A stretch of DNA of 64,000 bases from Gp6-AA40 sp963742105 (GTDB lineage Bacteria; Acidobacteriota; Vicinamibacteria; Vicinamibacterales; UBA2999), in NCBI GenBank assembly GCA_963742105.1, contig CAVUKN010000007.1:1488001-1552000 (forward strand), in the 5' to 3' direction. Below the pieces are notes generated by a model that worked only from the letters and a program-made list of their open reading frames with translations, had not been told where the DNA came from and did no database searches. This document shows positions 28,933 to 36,551 of this stretch, piece by piece. The number at the start of each line of letters is the position of its first letter. Position 1 is the stretch's first letter. Made by a program: the position numbers and the translations under genes.

Positions 28933-30719
28933 TCGGTCTTCGGACGCCGGTCGTCGATCCGCAGGTGCAGTTCGCGCAGCTGTTTCAGATCAACCGGGGA
29001 TGGCGCGTCGGACATCAGGTCCACGGCCGCTGCGGTCTTGGGGAATGCAATCACTTCACGAATCGAGCTCTCGTTGGCCAGGATGGCGCAGATCCGATCG
29101 AGTCCCAGCGCCAGCCCGCCATGCGGCGGCGTTCCATATTCCAGGGCCTCTACGAAGAACCCGAAGCGGCTCTTCGCCTCTTCCGGGCTGATGTTCAGCA
29201 ACGAGAAGATCTTGCTCTGGACCGCAGCATCGTGGATACGGATACTGCCGCCGCCGATTTCGCTGCCGTTCAGCACGAGATCGTACGCCTTGGCTCGCGC
29301 GGAGCCTGGGTCGCTGTCGAGCTTGGCGAAGTCCTCGTCGTGCGGCGACGTGAACGGGTGATGGACGTAGACGTAACGCTTTTCCTCCGGGTCCCACTCC
29401 AGCAAAGGAAAGTCCACGACCCACAGAAACTCGTACGTATCGGAGTCCAGCAGCCCGTCCTTTTTCGCCAGCGTCAACCGCAACTGACCCAGCGTCTTCG
29501 ACACCGCGTCAGGCTCACCAGCCACGACGAACGCCAGCTGGCCGTTCCCGGTGGCAGTGGTATCGAGCAGCTGGCGCACGGTGTCCTCACCGACCGCCTT
29601 CGGAAAGGACGAGGTGATAGTGCCGTCCTCCGCGCGTCGCGCCCACAGCAGGTGGCGCCCCTGCGCCTTCTCCTGGTTGACGATGCCGTCGACCGCGCTG
29701 CGCGAGTAGCCGGCGGCGTTCGGCACCACGAAGGCGCGGACGGTGCCGCCGTCCGCGACGATCTTCTTGAAGACACCAAACGACGATTCACGGAACAGTT
29801 CGCGGACATCCTGGATCGGCATGCCCGGGCGCAGGTCCGGCTTGTCCGAACCGTAGACCGCTATCGCGTCCGCATACGGCATCCGTCGGAACGGCGTCGT
29901 GATCTCCTTGCCGATCACGGCACAGATGTCCTTCATCAGCGGCTCGATCAAGCCGAAGATCATCTCCGGCTGCGCGAACGACACCTCCACGTCCACCTGC
30001 GTGAACTCGGGCTGCCGATCGGCTCGCAGGTCCTCGTCCCGGAAACACTTGGCAATCTGTACGTAGCGATCGAACCCCGCAATCATCAGCAACTGCTTGA
30101 ACAGCTGCGGTGACTGCGGCAAAGCGAAGAACTCGCCGACATGGATCCGGCTCGGCACCAGATAGTCGCGCGCGCCTTCCGGCGTGGACTTCGTCAGGAT
30201 CGGCGTTTCGACGTCGATGAAGCCGTTGGCGTCGAAGAACCGGCGGGCGGCGGTGATGACGCGATGACGGAGCACGATGTTGGTCTGCAGGCGCGGCCGG
30301 CGCAGATCGAGATACCGGTACTTCAACCGGACGTCTTCCGAGACGGGAGTGTCGTCGGCAATCGGGAAGGGCGGCGTCTTCGCCTCGTTCAGCACGGCGA
30401 GTTGACGGACGACGACCTCGACCTCGCCGGTCTCGAGCCTGGGATTGACGGTCTCCTCGGATCGGCGTTGCACGCGTCCGCTGACGCCGACGACGAATTC
30501 GGAGCGAAGACGCTTCGCCTTGTTCATCAGCGTCTCGTCGTCCTTGTCGAAGACGATCTGGGTGATGCCGTAGCGGTCGCGCACGTCGATGAACAGCAGT
30601 CCACCCAGGTCGCGGACGCGATGCACCCAGCCAAGCAGCACCACATCCGCTCCGACGTCGTCGGTGCGCAGGGCGCCACAGGTGTGCGTGCGTGTCAGTC
30701 CGCCGAGTTGCTCAGCCAC
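28929..30719 (-). CDS. aspS: Aspartyl-tRNA synthetase
   Basis: 596 residues, uninterrupted. N-terminal anticodon-binding OB domain (VVLLGWVHRVRDLGGLLFID), class II motif 2 (FRDEDLRADRQPEFTQVDVE), the bacterial GAD insertion and motif 3 (GLALGLDRICAILANESSIR). Flipping loop sequences such as TKSTPEGARDYLVPSR are typical. Whether it is discriminating or also charges tRNA-Asn cannot be decided here without gatCAB information. It overlaps hisS by eight bases. Confidence 0.97.
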   Translation of the reverse strand: MAEQLGGLTRTHTCGALRTDDVGADVVLLGWVHRVRDLGGLLFIDVRDRYGITQIVFDKDDETLMNKAKRLRSEFVVGVSGRVQRRSEETVNPRLETGEVEVVVRQLAVLNEAKTPPFPIADDTPVSEDVRLKYRYLDLRRPRLQTNIVLRHRVITAARRFFDANGFIDVETPILTKSTPEGARDYLVPSRIHVGEFFALPQSPQLFKQLLMIAGFDRYVQIAKCFRDEDLRADRQPEFTQVDVEVSFAQPEMIFGLIEPLMKDICAVIGKEITTPFRRMPYADAIAVYGSDKPDLRPGMPIQDVRELFRESSFGVFKKIVADGGTVRAFVVPNAAGYSRSAVDGIVNQEKAQGRHLLWARRAEDGTITSSFPKAVGEDTVRQLLDTTATGNGQLAFVVAGEPDAVSKTLGQLRLTLAKKDGLLDSDTYEFLWVVDFPLLEWDPEEKRYVYVHHPFTSPHDEDFAKLDSDPGSARAKAYDLVLNGSEIGGGSIRIHDAAVQSKIFSLLNISPEEAKSRFGFFVEALEYGTPPHGGLALGLDRICAILANESSIREVIAFPKTAAAVDLMSDAPSPVDLKQLRELHLRIDDRRPKTE

Positions 30720-32050
30720 GTCGTTTCAAATCCTCGAGAATCGCGGCGCCCGCGGCCGCCTGGTCGAACGTCTGTTGGGTCTTGCCGGCGAGATCCTTGA
30801 CGGTTACCGTGCCGGCGCTGATTTCGTCGCTCCCCAGGATGGCGACGTAGGGGATCTTCCGGGAATCAGCGTACTTGATCTGCTTCCCGATCTTGTCGGC
30901 GTCCGGGTACACCAGCACGCGCAGACCGGCGCCGCGCAGAATGGCCGCGACTCTCATCGCGTGTCCCAGGTCGGCGGCGTCGAACACGGCCATCATCACG
31001 TCGGCCGGTGTCATCGCCACGGATGGCGGGAACATGCCGCGCTCCTGCATGACCACCAGGATGCGCTCCAGGCCAAGCGAGAACCCGCAGGCGGGAATGC
31101 TCTGGCCGAGGAACATGCCGACCAGGTTGTCGTAGCGACCGCCGCCGCCGAGGCTGCCGGCCAGATCGGCGACGTTGATTTCCATGATCGCGCCCGTGTA
31201 GTACGAGAGGCCGCGCGCCAGGCTTGGATCCAGCTTTATCCGACCCGCGGCCGGCGTCATGCGAATCAGGTCGAAGATCGCGCGGAGATTGGCCAGCGCC
31301 GCGGCCCCGGTCTCGTTGTCACCGACGAAGCCGGCGAGCCGGTCGAGTTCCGATTCGGCGGTACTGGGCTGAAAGAAGGTGAGCACCGCCGTTGCCGATT
31401 CCCCACCGATCCCACGCCGTTCCAGTTCCTGACGAACGCCATCGCCGCCAATCTTGTCCAGCTTGTCGATCGCGACCAGCGCGTCGGCCGTGCCTGTCCT
31501 CCGGTACCCCGGCCGCCGAGAGCAGCGACGTCAGTAACTGGCGGTGGTTGATGCGGATGACGAAGTCACTGAACCCAAGTTCGACGAGCGCTTCGGCGAC
31601 GGCGGAACACAACTCCGCCTCCACGGCCGGCGACGTCGAGCCGAGCGCATCGACGTCGCACTGGTAGAACTCACGGAAGCGCCCGCGCGCAGGCCGATCG
31701 GCTCGCCACACCGGCTGGATCTGGTAACGCTTGAACAGACGCGGCACGTCACTCTGGTGATGCGCGATCACACGCGCGAGCGGCACCGTCAGGTCGTAGC
31801 GGAGCGCGAGGTCCGCCTGCCCGCTCGCTTCGTGCTCGCCGCGCTTGAGGATTTTGAAGATGAGCTGATTGCCCTCCTCGCCATACTTTCCCATCAGCGT
31901 GTCGATGTTCTCGACCGCCGGCGTCTCGAGCGGCTCGAAGCCGTAGCGCTGGTAGACGCGTTTGATGATGGCGATTACATGTTCGCGGCGGCGGACGTCT
32001 TCCGGCAGGAAGTCGCGCATCCCGCGCGCCGGTTCAGTACGAGCAGCCAT
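30712..32050 (-). CDS. hisS: Histidyl-tRNA synthetase (one frameshift)
   Basis: ATG at 32050 gives PARGMRDFLPEDVRRREHVI. Class II motifs: YGFEPLETPAVENIDTLMGK, LALRYDLTVPLARVIA, RYQIQPVWRADRPARGRFRE-FYQCDVD (motif 2), the histidine A loop region YYTGAIMEI, and motif 3 near FSLGLERILVVM. C-terminal anticodon domain: RVLVYPDADKIGKQIKYAD. The frame breaks at about 31485-31505; after AGVPED the other frame continues TADALVAIDKLDKIGGDG. One net inserted base restores about 445 residues. Essential gene, so an error is likely. Confidence 0.93.
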
Positions 32051-32062
32051 ATCTGAACAGCG

Positions 32063-32158
32063 TGTCACGGGCCACGGAGACACGAAGACACGGAGGTTTT
32101 ATGGTCAACACAATCCCACAGCAACTCCGTGCCTTCGTGTCTCCGTGGCTAACGTGAC
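32063..32158. repeat. Inverted repeat of the CACGGAGACACGAAG type
   Basis: The left arm (32063-32095) GTCACGGGCCACGGAGACAC onward and the right arm (32125-32158) ending GTGGCTAACGTGAC are near-perfect reverse complements: both contain CCACGGAGACACGAAG. It lies between the hisS start and the gamma-carbonic anhydrase stop, so it is inside the region transcribed between the two. Confidence 0.85.
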
Positions 32159-32167
32159 GGAGCAGGT

Positions 32168-32689
32168 TCACGGGTGATCGACGACCGACAGGAATTCAAG
32201 GCGGTGCTTGACGTAGTTGTCCGCGTACCACGCAATCGACGCGTCTTCTTCGGGCGTCAACGGACGCTTCACTTTCGCCGGCACGCCCATCACCATCGAT
32301 CCCGGTGGCACGGTCATCCCCTCGGGAACCAGGGTGCCCGCCGCGACGATCGAGCCGGTGCCGATCCGGCAGCCGTTCAGCAGGATGGCGCCCATGCCGA
32401 TCAGGCAGCGGTCCTCGATCGTGCACCCGTGAATCACCGCCGAATGGCCGATGGTGACGTTGCTGCCGATCACGGTGGGATTCGTCTCGCGCATCACGTG
32501 CACGAGCGTCAGGTCCTGGATGTTCGTCCGCGCGCCGACGCGGATGTAGTTCACGTCGCCGCGGATCACGACGTTCATCCAGACGCTGCTTTCGGCGCCG
32601 AGGTGGACGTCGCCGATCACCTGGGCGCTGGCGTCGACAAAGGCGGTTGGATCGACTGTCGGCAGGACGGACCGATACGGTCGCAACAT
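32168..32689 (-). CDS. Gamma-carbonic anhydrase family protein (left-handed beta helix)
   Basis: 173 residues of hexapeptide repeats: VIGDVHLGAESSVWMNVVIR, IGSNVTIGHSAVIHGCTIED, CLIGMGAILLNGCRIGTGSI. The three zinc-ligand histidines are in HVMRETN and IGHSAVIHG. C-terminal helix VKRPLTPEEDASIAWYADNY. It could be an active CamH-type carbonic anhydrase or a metal-binding acyltransferase relative. The catalytic acidic loop of Cam is absent, as in the YrdA/PaaY group. Confidence 0.9.
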   Translation of the reverse strand: MLRPYRSVLPTVDPTAFVDASAQVIGDVHLGAESSVWMNVVIRGDVNYIRVGARTNIQDLTLVHVMRETNPTVIGSNVTIGHSAVIHGCTIEDRCLIGMGAILLNGCRIGTGSIVAAGTLVPEGMTVPPGSMVMGVPAKVKRPLTPEEDASIAWYADNYVKHRLEFLSVVDHP

Positions 32690-32705
32690 CAGGACCTATT
32701 ATAAA

Positions 32706-32807
32706 AACTCCCAACTCCCCACGACTGACGCCTCACCAACTCCCAAGAGCAGATTTGGGTGCCTGATTGGCAGTTGGGCGAGCGACAGACGTTGGGAATT
32801 GGGAGTT
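32706..32807. repeat. Palindromic AACTCCC heptad element, copy 2
   Basis: Begins AACTCCC AACTCCC (32706-32719), has AACTCCC again at 32738-32744, and ends in the reverse complement GGGAGTT at 32801-32807. Its right arm matches that of the element at 16253-16350 at 36 of 41 positions. It abuts the dcd stop codon and precedes the gamma-carbonic anhydrase gene. Confidence 0.85.
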
Positions 32808-32808
32808 G

Positions 32809-33367
32809 TCACAAGCGCGGCAGAGTCAGTCCCTGTTGCTTCTGGTACTTCCCGGCCTTGTCCTTGTACGACACTTCGCAGTCCTCGTCGCTCTCGAAGA
32901 ACAGGACCTGCGAGATGCCCTCGTTGGCGTAAACCTTGGCGGGAAGCGGCGTCGTATTCGAGATCTCCAGCGTGACGTAGCCTTCCCACTCCGGCTCGAA
33001 GGGTGTGACGTTGACGATCAGACCGCAGCGTGCATACGTCGACTTGCCGACACACACCGTCAGCACGTTGCGCGGAATGCGGAAGTACTCGACCGTCTTC
33101 GCCAGCGCGAACGAGTTCGGCGGAATGATGCAGACATCGGCACGGACATCCACGAACGATCGCTCGTCGAAGTTCTTCGGGATCGACGACGGTGCTGTTG
33201 ATGTTGGTGAAGACCTTGAACTCGTCAGCCACCCGGATGTCGTAGCCATACGACGACAGCCCGTACGAGACGACGCCCTGGCGTACCTGCCGGTCCTCGA
33301 ACGGCTCGATCATCCCGTGCTCGAGGGCCATCTTCTTGATCCAGCGATCGGCTTTTATAGAAGGCAT
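32809..33367 (-). CDS. dcd: dCTP deaminase (one frameshift)
   Basis: MPSIKADRWIKKMALEHGMI, then GVVSYGLSSYGYDIRVADEF matches the Dcd N-terminus. In the second frame: SFVDVRADVCIIPPNSFALA, YFRIPRNVLTVCVGKSTYAR with the substrate-binding GKSTYAR, then EGYVTLEISNTTPLPAKVYA with the catalytic Glu, and QVLFFESDEDCEVSYKDKAG. The frame breaks within CCC/GAAG at about 33176-33183 (VVDP then KNFDERS). About 185 residues when repaired. Provides dUMP precursors by deaminating dCTP. Confidence 0.93.
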
Positions 33368-33635
33368 ACGGCGTGGAGTCTGACTCTGGTCTGTCTGGTC
33401 TTTGGTCTTTGGTCTTTGGTCTTTGGAACGTTACCGCCGCCCAAACAGCATCAGTCAATAACGTCAGAACGATGCTGACCACGATCGACGTCGCGAACGG
33501 GAAATAGAAACCGAAGTTGCCCTTCCGGTAGCTGATATCACCAGGCAATCGGCCGATCGGCAATCCCCACGTCATGAGCACGCCGATACCGGCGATCGCC
33601 AACCCCGCCAGAATCAGAAAGCGCCCAATCGGCAT
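33225..33635 (-). CDS. DUF2905-family small membrane protein (run-on C-terminus)
   Basis: ATG at 33635 begins MPIGRFLILAGLAIAGIGVL, followed by GLPIGRLPGDISYRKGNFGF and YFPFATSIVVSIVLTLLTD, which is the complete DUF2905 pattern with two membrane helices in about 70 residues. The frame does not stop there: it runs through the TTTGGTC heptad array and on over the 5' part of dcd in another frame to 33225. The family part ends near 33420; the tail is probably an artefact of a base error in the array or a meaningless extension. Function unknown. It is flanked on both sides by heptad arrays in opposite orientation. Confidence 0.75.
   Translation of the reverse strand: MPIGRFLILAGLAIAGIGVLMTWGLPIGRLPGDISYRKGNFGFYFPFATSIVVSIVLTLLTDAVWAAVTFQRPKTKDQRPDRPESDSTPYAFYKSRSLDQEDGPRARDDRAVRGPAGTPGRRLVRAVVVWLRHPGG
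33388..33427. repeat. Heptad array TTTGGTC
   Basis: TCTGGTC followed by three perfect TTTGGTC units and TTTGG (33395-33427), with a further degenerate unit before it. It lies between dcd and the DUF2905 core and is the reverse complement of the words at 33637-33734. Confidence 0.88.
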
Positions 33636-33636
33636 A

Positions 33637-33734
33637 ACCAAAGACCAAAGACCAAAGACCAAGGACCAAAGACCAAGGACCAAGGACCAAGGACCAAAGA
33701 CGAAAGTTCAAAGTCCAAAGTCCAAAGTCCAAAG
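33637..33734. repeat. Heptad array ACCAAAG, 14 units
   Basis: Fourteen consecutive heptads: ACCAAAG, ACCAAGG, ACGAAAG, TTCAAAG and TCCAAAG variants, with no break in phase over 98 bases. It starts two bases before the DUF2905 start codon and ends six bases before the ndk stop codon (minus strand). It is inverted relative to 33388-33427. Confidence 0.92.
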
Positions 33735-33740
33735 TAGAGA

Positions 33741-34154
33741 CTAGGCCATCTCCATGCCGCGAAAGAAATAGCCCAGCTCGAACGCTGCGGTCTCCGGCGC
33801 GTCCGACCCATGCGTGGCGTTGCGGCCAATCGATTCGCCGAAGTCGCGCCGCAGCGTGCCGGTGTCGGCCTTCGCCGGGTCGGTCGGCCCCATCGTGTCA
33901 CGCCACTTCTTGATGGCGTCAGGCGCAGCCAGCGCCAGCAGCACGCAGGGTCCCGACGACATGAACTGCGTGAGCTCACCGAAGAACGGGCGCTCCTTGT
34001 GAACCGCGTAGAAGCCTTCGGCGTCGCGCTTCGAGAGGTGCTGCAGCCGCATCGCACGGACGGTGAAGCCGGCCGACTCGATGCGCGCCAGGATCTGACC
34101 GGCGAGCTTCTTCTCGACCGCGTCGGGCTTGATGATTGCGAACGTCGTTTCCAT
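33741..34154 (-). CDS. ndk: Nucleoside diphosphate kinase
   Basis: ATG at 34154 gives METTFAIIKPDAVEKKLAGQ. 137 residues. Conserved blocks: HKERPFFGELTQFMSSGPCV, WRDTMGPTDPAKADTGTLRR, and the active-site His in NATHGSDAPETAAFELGYFF. Transfers gamma-phosphate between NTP and NDP. It is followed downstream by the 14-heptad array and preceded by the GGTAGCC array. Confidence 0.97.
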   Translation of the reverse strand: METTFAIIKPDAVEKKLAGQILARIESAGFTVRAMRLQHLSKRDAEGFYAVHKERPFFGELTQFMSSGPCVLLALAAPDAIKKWRDTMGPTDPAKADTGTLRRDFGESIGRNATHGSDAPETAAFELGYFFRGMEMA

Positions 34155-34167
34155 AGGTTTTTTTCGC

Positions 34168-34273
34168 TGGTGGCTGGTAGCCGGTGGCCGGTAGCTGGCT
34201 GGTAGCCGTCGCCGGTAGCCAGCTAATAGCTGCAATCAGCTACAAGCTACGAGCCGCCGGCTACCGGCTACCG
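34168..34273. repeat. Heptad/inverted array GGTAGCC, copy 2
   Basis: GGTAGCC, GGTGGCC, GGTAGCT, GGTAGCC and related units fill the left part (34168-34225). The right part (34226-34273) has the same words in reverse complement, ending GGCTACC GGCTACC. It lies between ndk and sucD and runs into the sucD stop codon. Confidence 0.85.
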
Positions 34274-35152
34274 TCCGAGTGCGTCGCGCATCTTGGTGCC
34301 CATGTCGGCCGGGCTTTTGACGACGTGCACGCCGGCCTTTGTGAGCGCGTCCATCTTTTCGGCTGCAGTGCCCTGCCCGCCGGCGATGATTGCCCCGGCG
34401 TGGCCCATCCGTCGTCCCGGCGGTGCCGTCTGTCCCGCGATGAAGCCGACCACGGGCTTCTTCGTCTTGCTGAACTCCGCCGTGATGTAGTCGGCCGCTT
34501 CCTGCTCGGCGGTACCGCCGATCTCGCCGATCATGATCACCGCGTCGGTGTCGGAATCGGTGGCGAACAGCTTCAGCGCATCGATGTGGCTGGTGCCGAT
34601 TAGCGGGTCACCACCAATGCCGATGCACGTGGTCTGTCCCATGCCCACTTTCGACAACTGGTGGATCGCTTCATACGTCAGCGTGCCCGACTTCGACACG
34701 ATGCCGATCCGCCCCTCGCGCACGATGTTGTGCGGGATGATGCCCGCCTTGCCCTTGCCCGGCGAGATGATGCCGGGGCAGTTCGGTCCGATCAGGCGCG
34801 TGCCCCGGTGGCTGTCCAGGAACGCCATCACCTTGAGCATGTCCACCACCGGAATGCCCTCGGTGATGCACACCACCAGCGCGATACCGGCATCGGCGGC
34901 TTCCATGATCGCGTCCGCTGCGAACGGAGGCGGGACGAAGATCACGGACGCGTTGGCGCCGGTCTTTTCCCGCGCTTCGGCAACGGTGTTGAAAATCGGG
35001 AAACCCTCGTGCGTCGATCCACCTTTGCCAGGCGAGGTGCCGCCGATCACGTTCGTCCCGTACGCCGCCGCCTGTTTGCCGTGAAACGTGCCTTCGCGCC
35101 CGGTCAGCCCCTGGACCAGCAGCCGCGTGTTCTTGTCGAGAAGTACAGACAT
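34268..35152 (-). CDS. sucD: Succinyl-CoA synthetase alpha subunit
   Basis: ATG at 35152 gives MSVLLDKNTRLLVQGLTGRE, the family start; the longer open frame upstream is not SucD-like. 294 residues. CoA-binding Rossmann fold (GTNVIGGTSPGKGGSTHEGF), GPNCPGIISPGKGKAGIIP, and the phosphohistidine in GRRMGHAGAIIAGGQGTAAE. Forms the TCA-cycle enzyme with SucC; the two genes are 29 bases apart. Confidence 0.97.
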   Translation of the reverse strand: MSVLLDKNTRLLVQGLTGREGTFHGKQAAAYGTNVIGGTSPGKGGSTHEGFPIFNTVAEAREKTGANASVIFVPPPFAADAIMEAADAGIALVVCITEGIPVVDMLKVMAFLDSHRGTRLIGPNCPGIISPGKGKAGIIPHNIVREGRIGIVSKSGTLTYEAIHQLSKVGMGQTTCIGIGGDPLIGTSHIDALKLFATDSDTDAVIMIGEIGGTAEQEAADYITAEFSKTKKPVVGFIAGQTAPPGRRMGHAGAIIAGGQGTAAEKMDALTKAGVHVVKSPADMGTKMRDALGR

Positions 35153-35181
35153 GTTGGTTCGAGCTGACCGGAAAGTCCGCC

Positions 35182-36348
35182 CTACGCCCCTTTCGCCAGG
35201 GAGACCACCCTCTCGGCCGCCTCGCCCATCGAGTCCGCGGTTGCGAACTTCAGACCGCTGTCCTTCAGCATCCGCTTGCCCTCCTCGACGTTGGTCCCTT
35301 CCATGCGCACGACGATCGGAACCGGTACGCCGAGGTCGGTCACGGCGGCGATGACGCCGGCCGCGAGGATGTCGCAGCGCAGGATGCCACCGAAGATATT
35401 GATGAGGACCGCTTTCACATTGGTGTCCATCATCAGGATGCGAAACGCGTTCTTGATCTGCTCCGCGTTGGCACCGCCGCCGACATCGAGGAAGTTCGCC
35501 GGCTCGCCCCCCGACAGCTTGATGATGTCCATCGTCGCCATGGCGAGGCCGGCGCCGTTGACCATGCACCCGATGTTGCCATCCAGACGGATATAGTTCA
35601 GTGAGAACTTCGATGCTTCCACCTCGAGCGGATCTTCCTCCGTCAGATCGCGGAAATCGCGAAGATCCGGGTGGCGGTACAGCGCGTTGTCGTCGAAGGT
35701 GACCTTGGCGTCGAGCGCGAGCAGGTCGCCGCCCTTCGTCAGGATCAGCGGGTTGATCTCGATCATCGACGCATCGGTCTCGATGAACGCCTTGTAGATC
35801 GAGTCGAGCAGCTTGACGAACTTGTTGGCGACTGGACCCGGCAGACCCATGCCAAACGCGAGCTTGCGGGCCTGGAACGGGACGATGCCGGTCGCGCGAT
35901 CGACGTGCTCACGAAGGATCTTGTCGGGTTGCGTAGCCGCCACTTCCTCGATGTCCATGCCGCCGGCGGCACTGGCAATGATCACCGGGGCCGCGGCAGC
36001 GCGATCGATCAGGATACTGAGATAGAGTTCGCGATCGATCTGCAATCCTTCCTCGACGAGCACACGCCCGACCTTGCGTCCTTCCGGTCCGGTCTGGTGC
36101 GTGACGAGCGTCATGCCGATCATGTCCTTCGCCAGTTGCTCCGCCTCGCCGGTGGACCTGGCCAGCTTGACGCCGCCACCCTTCCCGCGGCCGCCGGCGT
36201 GAATCTGGGCCTTGACAACCGAGACGTCTCCGCCCAGCCGACGGGCGATTTCTCCGGCCTCGACGGCTGAAGAGGCAACCTCACCGCGCGGCACGGGGAC
36301 CCCGAAGCGCGCGAGCACCGACTTGGCTTGATACTCGTGAATTTTCAC
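35182..36348 (-). CDS. sucC: Succinyl-CoA synthetase beta subunit
   Basis: 388 residues. ATP-grasp N-terminus MKIHEYQAKSVLARFGVPVP, VVKAQIHAGGRGKGGGVKLA, the metal/nucleotide region MIEINPLILTKGGDLLALDA, and DVGGGANAEQIKNAFRILM near the C-terminus. ADP- versus GDP-forming type is not decided here. A divergent region with 8-bp repeats separates it from kup. Confidence 0.97.
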   Translation of the reverse strand: MKIHEYQAKSVLARFGVPVPRGEVASSAVEAGEIARRLGGDVSVVKAQIHAGGRGKGGGVKLARSTGEAEQLAKDMIGMTLVTHQTGPEGRKVGRVLVEEGLQIDRELYLSILIDRAAAAPVIIASAAGGMDIEEVAATQPDKILREHVDRATGIVPFQARKLAFGMGLPGPVANKFVKLLDSIYKAFIETDASMIEINPLILTKGGDLLALDAKVTFDDNALYRHPDLRDFRDLTEEDPLEVEASKFSLNYIRLDGNIGCMVNGAGLAMATMDIIKLSGGEPANFLDVGGGANAEQIKNAFRILMMDTNVKAVLINIFGGILRCDILAAGVIAAVTDLGVPVPIVVRMEGTNVEEGKRMLKDSGLKFATADSMGEAAERVVSLAKGA

Positions 36349-36390
36349 AGGCAGGACTTTTGATTAAGGAACAGCCCGGTATCGTATCAA

Positions 36391-36534
36391 GAATTGACGA
36401 ATTGACGAATCTACGGATTGAAGAATTGATCGGAGGATTGCGGAGGGTGGATTGAACAGGCCTGCCCGAAATTGCCTTCGGCTCACTCCGCTCATCTCGA
36501 TCGCGCATTCGTCAATTCGGCAATTCGTCCATTA
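36391..36534. repeat. 8-bp GAATTGAC inverted arrays between sucC and kup
   Basis: The left array (36391-36430) has GAATTGAC, GAATTGAC, GAATCTAC, GGATTGAA, GAATTGAT. The right part (36507-36534) has ATTCGTCAATTCGGCAATTC, the reverse complement. The word is the same as at 22295-22325. It sits in the divergent promoter region of sucCD and kup. Confidence 0.82.
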
Positions 36535-36551
36535 CACTCTCGCCCCCACCG

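Noticed and set aside
27922..29361. A 479-codon plus-strand frame opposite phoH and aspS
   Set aside because: It covers the highly conserved phoH and aspS sequences in antisense and shows no protein family resemblance.
33637..33734. The 14-heptad array as a CRISPR array
   Set aside because: Units are 7 bp with no spacers and no cas genes are nearby.
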